Assembly (NCBI RefSeq): GCF_000002425.4
Contig: NC_037270.1
Coordinates: 11,199,509-11,263,508, forward strand
DNA: 64,000 nucleotides
Origin: Physcomitrium patens
Taxonomy: Eukaryota > Streptophyta > Bryopsida > Funariales > Funariaceae
Reading direction: 5' to 3'
Part shown: positions 1 to 12,945 of the stretch, piece by piece
Layout: each line of letters begins with the position of its first letter
Numbering within the stretch: position 1 is the first letter of the stretch
Position numbers and translations under genes: made by a program
The notes under the pieces: generated by a model
Database searches by the model: none
Told to the model about the DNA's origin: nothing
The model's input: the letters and a program-made list of their open reading frames with translations, nothing else

Positions 1-239
1 CAAGCGTCTAGCTGTAGGAGGTAGTATGGTGTTTCGCTAGTACTCAAGCAGTCTATCGGGTTCTTGACTACCCAAATACAATCTATATTGGATTGCAATG
101 TAAAAGCTTAATTCCAATATAAAATGCCTAGAGACCCTATATAACTTCAATCTCTTTTGTTATTTTTATTTTATTTTATTTATTTTATGTTTTTTATTTT
201 CTCTTTATGGTTAATTACCTTAATCTTAGACCATTGTCA
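1..239. other. AT-rich flank, no gene seen
   Basis: No coding pattern or known repeat is recognised here. The right half is T-rich with TTTTATTTTA stretches and ends at the first base of a B-type LTR. It is probably the flank or internal part of another element. Confidence 0.5.
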
Positions 240-1566
240 TGTTGTGGTTCGGCTACTATATGAAAATAATGTAATTATGTACTTAATATATAATTTATTA
301 GGTAACATGGTAAGAGCCATGTTAGTAGATTTTAGTTGGTTGTAGGATATAATTTGATTATTACTTTGAAAAGAGGTTGTTTAAAAAGATTACTATAGAA
401 TTTGTATAACTTTAATTTCTTTTGATAGTGGCTTTTAAGATTGGTTTTGGTTGATAGTAACTTCTAAATATTTAAAGTCACCTTTGTTAGACATTGGTGA
501 CATTTGAAAACTTATTTTGGTTCTTTTATTTGGTGTTTAGAGCATACATTATGTAAATCTTATAAGAAAAAGGATTGAAGAAGGATTTTGGTAGCAAAGG
601 GAATAATAAGGGCACCAATATAGATGAATGGAGATGAATGATAAAAATCTTCATTCCTATTGGTCAAAAATCATGACCAATGGGCTTTGAGGAGGCTGCC
701 TGAGGCCATATTAGAGATTAGGGTTAGTTTTTCGAGACCATTCGAACTTTGAAGGCTAGGGTCAGAAGGTTTAGGTTTTTGGTTAAGGTTTTGGTGCGAG
801 TTCTTTGTCATTTGGGGTTTTTATGTAGAAGTTATAGGCGCTCAAAGTTAAGGTGTTAGTTTTGGACCTACTGTCACTCTTTAGGGCATAACGCACGCGT
901 ACAGATGGCAATTGAGGATCGGCGACCGCGATTGGAGAGAGCACTTTTGCGGCTATACTTTTTACATACTGCTTACTGGATTCCAAGTTGGAATGAAGGA
1001 GTTACTGGATTTTGAAGTCAGCACATGCAATTTAAGGATAGTAAGTAAACCGATTTATTAGTGTTTGTCTCTTGAGCTATATCTTGAGCACTTTTGTGGG
1101 GTTTTGGCTCAAAATTTCAAGAAATGTGTAAGTTCATGTTAGTAAACTTTGTGCATAAGTTTTATGACATTTGGGATTCGGGTTTTTGAGATATAAGGAA
1201 AATAGTTTTTGGGTGCTTGTAAATTAGGGTTTGGAGTATCTGCTAGGGTTTCTTAGATTCCAAAAGATCGGGAGTGAATTTTTGGTTGGTTTTTTTTGTG
1301 GTACAAGTTAAGGGTAATCTCTACCTATCTTGTAAATTTGAAACAAATTGAACAGTTAGATCAATAGTTATGATTTTCTAAAGTTCGGGGCGAGAAAACC
1401 CTTCGCGGGAAAAATATGTTTTGAAGGGATTTTGTTATATTTGGAGTTTTATACAAAAATAATGGAGTTTTGGAAGCCAAGAAAAGAATCATATAAAGGT
1501 TTAAGGTACACTCTCTACAGCTAGATATCCAGTGTATTTCCAGATAGCAAATCACGCCATACGACA
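240..1566 (+). mobile_element. Solo-type LTR, family B (Gypsy)
   Basis: The unit begins TGTTGTGGTTCGG and ends CGACA, and is about 1.33 kb. It matches 50,751-52,082 nearly end to end in the same orientation; shared landmarks include the block around 610-690, the ACGCGTAC motif near 895 and the CTCTCTACAGCTAG motif near 1,510. No pol or gag of the same family adjoins it, so it looks like a solo LTR or an end fragment. No clear target duplication was found. Non-coding; any short open frames inside are not genes. Confidence 0.7.
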
Positions 1567-2686
1567 CCGTGAACTTTGGCAAGCTGTGATCTTCAATCTA
1601 CCCTTCCGACTTATTGTGAAACATCTATCGCTAGTGTCTCTGCAAGCCCTTTCGAATGCTCAAGAAGTTCCAGTTCAACCCCGCTTATAGATTGTGAGGC
1701 TATGCTGCAATCCGCACTGATGTCCCTTGGCCGCTCGCTGATATTCCTCTTATTCGTGTCGGTAGGTCCCCAGTTATCATAGAAACCCTAAAGAAACTCC
1801 AATTTTCCAACTCCCAAAACCTCTTTAAACTGTTGGTAGATATCCTCTATCCGTACAATTGGATTAACACAACCACGCATGCATTCAGTATATTCAACCT
1901 TCTAGACAACTCTGAATTTCAACCACAGAAGTATCTCCCATTTTATCAACAATCAAGAGTATCAGCATTTTTTCTCTCAAAAAAAAAAAATCCAGTTCAC
2001 CAATATAACACTGACTTTCAGCAATGATTGCCTCAGTCTTTTCAAAATCCCATGAAGAAAAAAAAAAACTCCCAACTCTCTGTCTTTTTTCCCCCCAAAG
2101 CATGAAGCTAGCTCTCCGACCTAAAATCCCTGATTCTCCCTCTTTTTTTTCATTTCTTAACCTATCCTCTCCTTTAACCCTGAGAAGATCTTATTCTCCC
2201 GTCTTGGACTCTCTGAATTGGAACAGCCGACTGAGCTTTCTCCCCCATTTTTACCTTTAAGAGATCCTTTTACCGAAAGGACGTTCTCGGAATGGCACAA
2301 AGAACGGAACAGCCTGAAACGAAATCGGACCCTCGTAATTGGACCGCATTGGGTTGCCCAACCAAGTCAGGTCTCATATTGGATAAGAGGCTCGTAATAG
2401 GACCTGGATTAGAGGTCTTTTGAAAGTGGATCCAATTGGCGCTTTAAACTAGGCTCACCCATCGTTGAATTGGTCCTTTTCTTTTTTGCTGACTCCCGTT
2501 ATTGGAATCGAATGGAGCATTTCGTTACTTGTGAGTAGGCCTCGGCTGACTATAATGGCATGACTAAACTTGGCCTCTCAGTATTTGCACTGGAATTGGC
2601 CACCGCTTCTAACATCCAAGGTGACTAAATATTAATAAATCTTCTTCATTTATATTTTCATCATATAGACGTGTTACAACACGACA
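1567..2686 (-). mobile_element. LTR fragment, family C, reverse orientation
   Basis: Read on the minus strand this begins TGTCGTGTTGTAACAC at 2,686 and follows the same order as the plus-strand copy at 5,393-6,663. Shared blocks include the run of ATTGG and TCCAATT motifs, the GGACGTTC block and the polypyrimidine stretch. The left end abuts the B-type LTR and seems cut short. It interrupts a minus-strand family-A element after its gag region. Confidence 0.65.
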
Positions 2687-4935
2687 CCGGCAAATTGGCA
2701 CGTGGAATCGAATTGGGTTCCTCAATCTGTTGAGGTCTCAATATTGTGATATGTCCCAATACTGATATTAGTTCATTTAGCTCCATGGACGATGCTACTT
2801 GCTCTTTTGCGATTGGTTCATCCACATCTTGAATTAGATTCTTGTCTTTTTGTTGGCCTCTAGTAAGCACTGCGTTCACCACCTCGACACAATGTACTGG
2901 TGAGTCTCGTTGAATAGGACCTTTGTCCTCCGCCGGATGGCTTGTTTGCAATTGTTGGTCCCAGTTATTATAATTAAAGGGCGCATTGCACTACTGATAA
3001 GTGTGACCAGACTACTTACAACTTCCACATATTGGAGTATAGTCATCACTGGCCCTTGTATTAGGATATTCACTTACATAATGTCTGATTTGTTTGCACC
3101 GATAGCAACAAAGTGGTCTCCTGCCAACTCCTTCAGGGATATTGGGTGTATCTACTGGTATATAACGGCTAGGTCTGTTCCATGTCGGATGAGTAAAGGA
3201 TCCTAGTTGAGCCATTGTTACTGTAGACTCTGGCATTGGCTTCGTCATGGGTAGATATTGATGGTATCCTAGTTGGTTCATCGCCAATTCGTGAGTATTG
3301 GATACACCTTCTTGATGAAATTCAGAGGTTAGGAAATTGAAATAATTCCTGTTTTGTTTATTTGCTCGATTTCTATTTCAGCCAAACCTATTATTCGTTT
3401 GTACTTGTTTGACATCCCATGAAGTTGGTTGAGTCATTATCTGGTTACTAAGTTGTTGTTGCTTCCGTAAATTCCAACAGTTGGTGGTAATATGCTTGCC
3501 CCCACAAAAGGTACATTGTACAGTCATTTGGGGTGGTGAAGGACATTCTGTTACTAAATAACCTTCCCCCTTACAATTGCTGCATCAGACATTGGGACGC
3601 ATATTGGTTGGTTTATACCTTTTTTCTTTATCCTTGGTCAGATTCACAGCCAATTCATCCATTTTTTTGTCAATGTTAACAGCAATGACTCATTGAAATC
3701 CCTTGATACCAATGCATTTGGCAATTCTTTTGTAGGTATTGGTTTTTGATACGTGGAATAAGGTGCATACGGGTGTGATGATGATGGTGGTATAGCTTGT
3801 AATAGAACGGCATCCACTATTCCTTGTCGAATTGTACCATAATCATTCCTTCCTAGATAACTTTTCGATGCATCATTCCAATTTGTCATTTGATAACTTC
3901 CTTGAGATGGAATCATCGTGGCTCCAACTGTTAAGTTTTGATCAAAGTAACATTCCTTCCATACTTTTTCTTGCTCAAGAGATGATGCAATGGTGGCTGA
4001 TTGGGCCTCCTTTATAAACATCTTCAATTATGGTGGGTGTAGTCCATTAACCAATATGGACAACACAAACGATTCTGGCATTTGGTTATTTGACCATTTT
4101 CAAAGTATATCTACTACACGACCATAATATGATTATACCGCTTCCCATGGTACCATTCTGTTGTTCATTAATTTTTCTCTAAGACGTTTTTTAAAACCAA
4201 TTGGTCAAAAATGGGCTAAAAATGTATTTTTCAATGCCTCCCAATTGATAAATTGTCCTACTAGTTGGGAGTTATACCACTCAAACGCTGTGTCTTTCAA
4301 TGTTGTTGGCAACCATCTCAGCCAAATATCTTCTATTCTTCCATTATTGGCTACATACGCCGTGAATAATTGAAACAAATGTTGATCTGGATCCACACCT
4401 AAAAAATCCTAAAAAATAGGTAATGGCATGACGCTTGTCGTTCGATGGCCCACTGCACCCATTTGAATTGCAATCGGAACTGCTGGTCCTCCGGACGCCA
4501 TTCAAGATGCAAGTGTTCTGCTCAATTCCTTATTAAAATAAAAATTGTCTCCCGCAAAAGTCTTTTTTGGACTTCCAGGCCTTTCTGATTGATTATTATT
4601 ATCTTCAAATAATTTTGCTAGTTGAATATGAGGTAAAAATGATAGGTTTTGATATACTCTGAATTGGTCTTTATTGGCAAGTGATTTATGTCGATTTTTA
4701 GAACCAGTCTTGTTAGAATCAGACGTATCTCTAATTGAAAAAATACCCAATGGAGTACCTAATTCCTCTGTGCCTTCCTCGCTTTCCATTAACAACTTCG
4801 AGAAGTATGCTGGACTATTAGCAGTGCTCCTTGCAAGTGCTCTTGATAATTTCTTTAACGGTATGTACTTCTGAAATATTAGAGGTCGATTGTCTTCTGG
4901 GTACGATCGAATATGCCGACAAGCATGCAACCATG
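2687..4935 (-). pseudogene. Decayed gag region of a family-A Gypsy element
   Basis: Translated on the minus strand this matches the gag region of the younger family-A copy at 44.5-46.7 kb in the same order. First comes an N-terminal basic segment, then a Retrotrans_gag-like core near 4,200-4,400 with the IWLRWLPTTLKDTAFEWYN block, then a glutamine- and proline-rich linker. A CCHC-type zinc-knuckle region near 3,030-3,130 follows, then a hydrophilic tail that stops where the family-C LTR begins. In an active element this would be the capsid/nucleocapsid polyprotein. It is a fossil with several breaks, and pol is not present here. Confidence 0.8.
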
Positions 4936-5163
4936 GCTTAATCCAACTTTGTCAATGCTTCTTTTTCAATTTGTGATCTCGCTCGTTACGCAACAAATTT
5001 CTTGCTTGCGATCTCTCTGTTCTTTCTTTTGATTATTTTATTCTCTTTGCTGTCAAATTCTCATTCTTAATAACCATACTCTTTCATTATTTCTACTGAT
5101 TTTGCTTCCTAATTTCCTTTACTGCTTTGGCAGTTAATTCCTAACACTCAATAATGTTGTCAA

Positions 5164-5182
5164 TCCCCAAAAGCGGCGCCAA
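5164..5182 (-). promoter_or_regulatory. Primer-binding site, tRNA-Asp type
   Basis: On the minus strand TGGCGCCG... follows the LTR end after a short spacer, just upstream of gag. TGGCGCC is the usual start of the tRNA-Asp-type primer site of Tat/Athila-like plant Gypsy elements. The younger copy has the equivalent site at 44,390. Confidence 0.75.
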
Positions 5183-5184
5183 AA

Positions 5185-7194
5185 TGTGGTTATCGTTTTA
5201 CTTATTTCAAAAGAAACCTCCTAGAATAAATCCATATATGAAGATTCAAACACAGGAAAAGACCATATATATGAGCTCCAATTGTTAGGATCACAGAATT
5301 AACCGCTACTGTTGAATGCTTACAATATCGAAGAATACTTAATTTTTCTTCCTACTGTCCACTCTTCCATATCAATACGATAACAATTACGATGTCGTGT
5401 TGTAACACAAGTATACCGTGAAAATATAAAGAAAGGGGACTTTTATTAATATTCAGTTACCTCGAATATTGGGAGCAATGACTAATTCCAGTGTAAATAC
5501 TAAGTGGCCAGGTTCAGTCACCCCGTTACAGTCACCCGGGGCATACTGAAATGCTCCATTCGATTCCAATAATGGGAGTCAGCAGAAAGGGAAAGGACCA
5601 ATTCACACGATGGGTGAGCCTGGTTCGAAGAGCCAATTGGATCCAATTTCAAGACATCCAATCCAGGTCCTCTTACCCAATATGAGACCTGAATTGGTCG
5701 GGTAACCCAATGCAGTCTAATTATGGGAAAATCCAGGTCTTACTACGGGTCTCAGCCAATCTGACACGAAGGACCAATTTGATCCAATTACAGGAACATC
5801 CGGGTCTTACTACTGGATTCTTATCCAATATGAGACCTGAATTGGTCGGGCGACTCAATGTGGTCCCGATTACGGGGCTCCGATTCCGTTTCAGGCTGTT
5901 CCGTCTTTTGTGCCGTTTCGGGAACGTCCTTTCGATAAAAGGATCTCTTAAAGGTAAAAATAGAGGAGAAAGCTCTGACGGTGAGAGCCAATTTTGGATC
6001 TAAGCTCTGACGACGGGAGCCAATTTCGGATCCAAGACGGAAGATTGAAGAAATTCAGAATTAAGGTTAAGAAATGAGAGCGGAGAGAATAAGTTTTGGG
6101 GGGTTTTTGAAGGATCGAGAGAGCTAGCTTCATACTTCGGGCGGGGAAAAAAGACAGAGAATTGGATTTTTTTTCTTCATAGGGTTTTGGGAAGACTGAG
6201 GCAATCGTTGCTGAAGTCAGTGTTGTAATGGTGAATCGGGATTTTTAATGAAGTGGGTTTGATTACTCTTGACTGTTTTGTGAAATCGAGTTACATCTGT
6301 GATGAAGAATTAAAAGGGTGTCTATAGGATTGAGTATGCGGAGTGAATGAAATTTATTGGGTTAATCTAACAAGACAGTCAGTGGATACAAGATCATGAG
6401 TATAAAGCGGTATGAAAGATTAGCAGTTTGGGTTGTTCGAGGTTCTCTGTAACGTCTAGAGACCTACCGGCTGGGACAAAAAGGACTTCGGCGAGCAATC
6501 AAAGGGCATCCGTATAGATTTACGGTGTATTCTTGCAGTTGTTTATATTCCAACAGTCAAAAACCGATAGACTGTTTGAATATTAGCGAATCTCTATACT
6601 GCCTTCTACAGCCAGACGCCCGGCGCGTTCTTGAGCAGGAAAGCACGTAATATGACAACGACATCAATTTCAGTACCTTGTGTAATTCACGAATATACAA
6701 GCATAACCCAAATCCTGGAATGAACAACTTCCAATCCACAGAATCTGATCAAGACAATTCTTTCGATTACAATTCCTCTCCACTGAACTAATAACCTTGA
6801 GATAAACAGTGATTGGAAACTTCCATATATCCTCAATCTTTGACAATAATTGATAAACAGTGATCCGTAAATAACTTCGTAAATCAAACATTGATTGATT
6901 AAATCGATTCTCTTCAATAGAATCAACATTAACACAAAAGAAACAAGAAAATTAAGAAGAAGAGATAGCACCAAGCTTATCCCTGGCTCAATACTATCGC
7001 AGTTTGGCATTTTCTTCCCCTCTCCCATCCTCCTTATACTATCCCGAGATACCAATTCCTATACTATAGATGATAACTACTTTTCCTGACTATTCATCCA
7101 TTCTACCTATTGAACCACCTTTTCAGCAGTTATCTATCTCTATTTACACTATACACTAGATATCTACATTCTGAAAATAACTACTTATTCTATA
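5185..7194 (-). mobile_element. LTR, family A, interrupted by a family-C LTR
   Basis: Read on the minus strand, 7,194 to about 6,664 and then 5,392 to 5,185 follow the 766-bp LTR of the younger element at 43,621-44,386. The TGTAGAATAAG-like start lies at the right edge and the terminal ACCACA at the left edge next to the primer site. Removing the inserted C unit leaves about 740 bp, close to the full LTR length. Its right edge joins element D directly, so A apparently inserted into D. Confidence 0.75.
5393..6663 (+). mobile_element. Solo LTR, family C, inside the family-A LTR
   Basis: A 1,271-bp unit with a 5-bp terminal inverted repeat (TGTCG at the left, CGACA at the right). It is inverted relative to the copy at 1,567-2,686. 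Its last 70 bases (CTACAGCC...CGACA) resemble the end of family B, so B and C are sister LTR families. I could not find a matching 5-bp target duplication. Confidence 0.65.
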
Positions 7195-8566
7195 CTTTTG
7201 CTAGTAAATAATTGACAAATATTGAACATAACTATACAACAATAGAATGGGAATGTTTGGCTATGGTCTTTAGTATCAAAAAATTCTACCATTACCTTTT
7301 CAAGAACAAGTTTATTTTCTTTGTAGATCACATGGCCTTTAGATATATTATGAAAAAATTAGATTGAAGTGGCAAATTAGTAAGGTAGATATTACTTCTA
7401 GCAGAATTTTATTATATAATGCAATATAATCTAGGAAAGTAATACAAATAAGCTGATCAACTTTTAAAATTATCTACAACCATTGGTATCTAAGATATAG
7501 ATGATGAACTTCTTGATGCTCATTTGTTCCATATTATGATAGCACCTACATAATATTTTTGAGTACTCAAAAATTATCCAACGTTCTATCCAAAAATGAA
7601 CAACAAGATTAGAATAAATAGTATTCATTTTGTTCTTATAGCTAAGAAATTATATCGCTGAGGAATTGATGGGATTTTAAGATATTGTCTTACTTATGAA
7701 GAAGTACCACCAGTAATAGAAGCTTATCATTCAAGTGCTTGTGGTGGATTCTTCTTTGATTAATTAACAACTCAAAAAATCCTTAAAATAGGCTATTTTT
7801 GGCCTATAATATTTATTAATTCAAAGTCTTATATAAGATCTCATGATGCTTGCCAAAGATATATGCGCTATGATTTAAATCTTGTAATGCCTTTAAATCC
7901 TTTAGTTCCACTTGTTTTATTTGAAAAATGGAGTATAGATTATATTGGACCAATTTATCTTACATCTTCATGTCAAATCCAATATATCATTGTAGCTACA
8001 AAATATTTGACCAAATAGGCAAAAAAAAAAGCTATTAAGAAGGTAGATGCTAAATAAATTGCCATATTCTTATATAAAAATATCATAGCTCATTTTGGTT
8101 GTCCAAAAATCCTTGTGAGTGACAATGGTACTCATTTTTTAAATGAAGCTATTAAAAAATGACTACATTGTTTACTATCAATCATAGGAAGATTACTCCC
8201 TATCATCCTCAAACAAATGGTCTTATAGAAAGAGTCAACCAAATGTTAGTTCAAATATTGAAAAAAATTATAAAGGATTCTAAACATTATTAGGATCTTA
8301 AACTTACTTCAATACTTTGAGCTTACTAAACTACTTACAAGGTTTCTACAAGAGCTACAAGTTTTTCTTTGGTATATGGAATAGTAACCATTTTGCCAAT
8401 AGAATTTGAAGTCCCATCTTTACACATTGCCATTGATGAAAGATTGGATACTTCTCAATCTTTGAAAGAGCCATTAGAGCATCTAGAAAGACTTAGTAAG
8501 AATCAAAGATTTGCAACTCAACACATAGAAACAACTTAAAGAAGAAGGAAAGAGATCTTTGATAAA

Positions 8567-8600
<34 letters not shown>

Positions 8601-8880
8601 CATCTTACTCCAAGAATGTGGGTGATGGTTCAAGATGCTAAGAAAGTAGAATTTTCAGTAAAATTTGATGCACTTTGGATCGGAACTTATATTATCAAAG
8701 AAATCTTTGAGAATAATTCAATTCAACTTAATACACTAGATGGAAAAGATTTTCCTACACAAACTAATGGAAGTTATTGTAAGGAATATAAAGTGTTCTT
8801 GTGTTGTAACATGACTATATGGTGAAAGATGATAATATGGATCTTATTATAGAAGAGCCAAATTAAAAAATAAAGTAAAA
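7195..8880 (+). pseudogene. Decayed pol 3' part of Gypsy element D (RNase H end, integrase, tail)
   Basis: Plus-strand reading gives the RNase H strand around 7,240-7,420, the integrase zinc region near 7,700-7,870, and the catalytic-core neighbourhood near 7,930-8,200 with the ITPYHPQTNGLIERVNQML block. The alpha-helical C-terminal part near 8,320-8,560 carries an LPIEFEVPSL block. The typical pol tail at 8,616-8,800 has LNTLDGKDFP and TNGSYCKEY. The lineage resembles family A. A run of 29 A lies in this frame at 8,572-8,600. The upstream part of pol was lost where the family-A LTR lies. Fossil with many breaks. Confidence 0.75.
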
Positions 8881-10500
8881 AAAAATATGAATAAAAGATA
8901 GGAAGGTAATAAAACTTTTAGTAGTAATACTGCCTTTTTAGAAAAATGACTTCTAGTTACTTTGTAGGGCCATAAATAAGACAAAAAAAAGTAGATTTGA
9001 AAAATAAATAATATAAGCATCTTTAGAAAGAAATTAAGAGTGAATTCTAGCAAAAATTATTTAGAAAAACTAGATATTGATACTCGAAAAGGACCAATTA
9101 TGAACCAGGGTCGAAATCAAATCTTGAGGCACAAAACCAAGGTCCAATGACGATTCTAGGATTTTTTTGGAGATTAGAGAGTAGAATTTGATAGCAAACT
9201 TGATAGATTTTCTTTGAGAATTAGTTTTGGATGATTTGGGTTTGCATTGACTTTGTAAGAGCTTTGCAAAGTTGGAGTTTGTTTGAGGTGACTCTAGATT
9301 TGTGAAATAAAGTGGGTGATACTTTTTGGAGATTTTTGTAAGTTTGGCAATAGATCTACAAATGAAATTTTGAAGATTTATGGATATATATGCGTTCAAT
9401 ATATGCTATGAGTTTGAGCTTGATCGAAGGATTGGATCAAGGATTATTGAGGTTTAAGTGGGTCAAGGTCTCAAAAAATAGAGTTTTAGGTCTAGTGAGG
9501 GTTTTTAAGATTTCTTGAAATCTATTAGTTGGATTGGAGTAAAAATTATGTATGTGGATAGTAAACTTATTTTTCTAAGTATGTAAGAAATTTAAAATCA
9601 ATTAAATGGTTTGATAAGGAGATATTGGCGCTCAAAATTCAACATTTAGATTGGAGAAGGAGGCCAGCCAACATCCAAGCAAATATTAAGATTGATCTTC
9701 TTGTTGGTGAGTTCGATCTTTTTCAAAAAAATTGTGCTTATTGTCAATTTAATTGTTAAGAGGTGTGAAAAATTTAATTTAAAATCAATGGTTCATTCAT
9801 TAATTATTGAGGTTTAAATCTGCTATAGGAATTATTAGGATTTGTTTAGGGTTTGTTTATGATTTGTTTAGGATTTGGTTAGGATTTTTTTGGATTTGAC
9901 TAGGATTTATTTAGGATTTGACTAAGGTTTGTTTAGGATTTGTTTAGGATTTGATTAAATTTTGGTCAAGATTTGTTTAAGATTTGATTATGATTTGACT
10001 AGGATTTTATTAAGATTTATTTGGAATTTATTTAGGATTTGGTTAGGATTTGTTTAGGATTTGATTAAGATATGTTTTGGATTTGATTAGGATTTTTTTA
10101 GGATTTTATTAAGATATGTTTACGATTTGATTAGGATTTATTTAGGATTTAATTAGATTTGATTAGGATTTGATTAGAATTTAGTTAGGTTTTGATTAGG
10201 ATTTAATTAAAATTTCTATTTTAATATTCTATTAAGATTTCTATTTTAGTATAGTTTTAAATTTCTATGTTATTTTTTTTATTCTTTAAAGAATTTCTAA
10301 GAATATTTTGTGCTTCTTATATAATTTTTTTGAAATTTTGATTGAATTTGATTGATGTTTGATTATATTTGTTAATCTTTAATTATAATTTGTTTAAGAA
10401 TCTATTAGAATTGTTAGGACTTGTTGTAATTTTTTTTTATCTTCCATAGCTAGGTGCTTGATGCATTCTCAAGCCAAATGCCATATATTATGATAGCATA
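8881..10500 (+). mobile_element. LTR-like region 3' of element D
   Basis: Non-coding, G/T-rich on the plus strand. Near 10,440-10,497 it ends in a block similar to the ends of the E LTRs (the AGGTGCYTRRTGCATTC motif also at 33,705 and 58,950). The middle contains a degenerate GGATTTG minisatellite. The left edge is not clear. Confidence 0.5.
9830..10215 (+). repeat. Degenerate GGATTTG minisatellite
   Basis: About 30 imperfect copies of an 11-12-base unit (TTTAGGATTTG, variants with ACTAGGATTTG and TTAAGATTTG) follow one another. C is almost absent from the plus strand. It lies inside the D-type LTR. Confidence 0.8.
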
Positions 10501-12350
10501 AACATTGGCTCTAATACCAATACACATTGTCATTTTTCTTTTATAATATTTCTAAGTCAAACCTTTAGGTTATTATCCCTTTAATATACTTTAATGCTAG
10601 GCTCAAGGTATAGGCAGCAAGTATGGTTAGATATTTTTTCTTGAGTCATGGACGTCTTTCATGTGATTTATAAAATTCAATTTTTTTATTATGAATTACA
10701 ATCATGTAGTCTTAGTTCAAATCTCAATAGAAATATAATACTATCAACACTTAAAGTAGTGACTAAACTAGAATTTTCTCTACGTGAAAACATATTGAGT
10801 TTAAATCAAATGATTATCTTTTTTTGTCTCTAAACTAATATTTTAGTAATTCTACTTATAATCCACTTCTTTTAATAGATGAAAGTGTCTTTTTTGATAA
10901 ATTTCTTTTCACTTTATTTTATTTTTAATATATTTTATTTTATTTTTTATTTTTTATTTTTATTTTTATATATAGACCGTGTCAAATACAAGAGCTAGGT
11001 TCTTTCTATTCTTACAAATAGTGCCAGATGGTCGCCATATGTGAGTCCTATAAACTGATTGTAATTGGTGGATTAATTAAAAACTTAATTTTAAGTCATT
11101 TAATTATACAAATGTTAAGATGAGAGAGTCTTTTTGGCTTTCCAAGTATTTATTATAATTTAGAGATATTCATAAGTTGCAAAAGTCTTATTTGAAAGAA
11201 AGTTATAAAGATGGACTCTTTATAAGACTTAGAGGCAATCATCTTAATTAGTTTAGAATTTTTTATTATTAAGTATTAAGAGTTAATTATTGAGACCAAT
11301 ATCTTCATTGGCTTCCTATCTACATGTATTACTTATAAAATCCTATCAATAATTAGTTAGTAGTTAGAAGAAGCATAAAAAAGAACCTCATAATTTTTTA
11401 ATTAATTATATAGAAAATAGGATTTTTAGTAGATTTAAACTGATTTTATTACTATAAAAAATCACAAAGATAGAAAAATATAGCTTCATATAGTTAACAT
11501 TATTATAAAAATATTATAGGATTTTTTAAAATTTATTTAGAATTTTTTTTTAGAATTTTTTTTAAAATTTTTTATGAATTTTTAGAGAAAATTTCAAGAT
11601 TTTGGTTAAATTGAGTTTTACCATCTTGAGAGCCATTATGAAGAAATGAAGGAAGATTTGAAGGCTATACAAGATTTTTGGGTAATTTTGGTGTTTTTGA
11701 ATACCATAGTGAAGTCAATAGAAGTGCACGTATGAATCTAACTTGAGTAAATCCATCGGAGTATTAAAAAGGATGTAAATTCAAATAGAGCTTAATTTGT
11801 TACAAAAATCTTCAGAATTTTGATCTTATTCCATTTAACTTCTCAAGCATACTAATCTTTATTTTTTTGTGCTTATACAAGTAAGACTTCTTAGATTTGG
11901 TTGTAAAATTGATCTACTTACTTTTTTCAACTACATAACTTCTTAGTATAGACTCTTGAATTCTTTCATATATATAGAAATAGTACCTCCATAATTTATG
12001 TTAGAAATATATGGCATTTCTATACTTAGAGTGTTGACAAGCTCATGAAGATCTCCATTAGTTGCAAATCTATTTTCACTTCCATTAAGAGTAGCATCCA
12101 TAATCATTCATTTCATAAATAATTCAAAAAAATTCAAATAATTAAATTAATAGAAGATAATCCATAATCTTTAATTTCAAATAGAAATTTTAATAAAAAA
12201 AGATAATTTAATCTTTTTAAAGAAAGAATCAATGTTAAAAAATTAAATTATTTATTTAAAGGTGGATAGTCTCTAACCTTCAAAACACAACAATAGAAGT
12301 GAAATAATTCACTCACTTTTAAAACAAGATAAGAATAATAAGTTAGCACT
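10501..12350. other. AT-rich stretch, no gene; possible inverted primer site at 10,512
   Basis: No coding pattern seen on either strand. GCTCTAATACCA at about 10,512-10,523 is, read on the minus strand, close to the TGGTATCAGAGC primer site of tRNA-iMet-primed LTR elements, but no matching LTR or gag is evident. The rest is low-complexity A/T with TTTTATTTTA tracts near 10,910-10,970. Confidence 0.4.
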
Positions 12351-12359
12351 CTTGTCAAA

Positions 12360-12556
12360 TTATTAAAGACATGAATCTCAATGAAAGAAATCTTCAATAT
12401 ATTCTTATGTCACTCAAAAAGACTAGTAAATCACTCAAAGATGATAATATATTGAATTAGAATAGTTATTGTCAAAGATAAAAAGACGAAAAAGTCTTGA
12501 AATAAGATTGAAGATTAGAAAGGCATTTACAAAAGTAAAGAGGGCTTTATTCTTGC

Positions 12557-12590
<34 letters not shown>

Positions 12591-12945
12591 TAACTAAGAG
12601 CTATGTAGCAATATGCTATAGGACTTCCAATACTTCTTAACTTTGCTAGACATATGTTTTAACTTATAAGGCAAGTTATCTATATGTGAGCCATATAGTT
12701 AATTTGTTTTACAAGCTATTAATACGTGTGATACATGGCTAACTTATTGACAAAGTTTCTAGCCTATTAATTAACTACAAATACTTATAAAGTCAAAGCA
12801 GCATTTATAAAGCTTTTAAGAAGTTTCTCTAAAAGATACTATGAAATTAATCTATTTTTACCTACTTCTATTTAATCATATAGGTAATTATTGGAATAAA
12901 TACGTATATCCGTGATAGCAAGAGCATCTAACATAAGAAATTGTA
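12360..12945 (-). mobile_element. LTR of chromovirus family G
   Basis: On the minus strand this matches copies at 28,560-29,180, 30,300-30,862 and 63,660-64,000. Shared features are repeated ACAAGTTR/YAACTTGT motifs in U3, then a TATATATA stretch, then GGCAAGAATAAAGCC with a possible AATAAA signal. It contains an (AT)n microsatellite at about 12,560-12,588. Confidence 0.7.

Noticed and set aside
9815-10215. CRISPR-like array
   Set aside because: Units are contiguous and degenerate, without unique spacers, in a eukaryotic context: a minisatellite.
10512-10523. GCTCTAATACCA as a tRNA 3' end or functional tRNA gene
   Set aside because: No cloverleaf arms, and no A or B box, could be seen upstream; an inverted primer-site relic is simpler.
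12560-12588. (AT)n tract as a regulatory element
   Set aside because: A plain microsatellite expansion inside a G LTR; other copies have only a short TATATATA.
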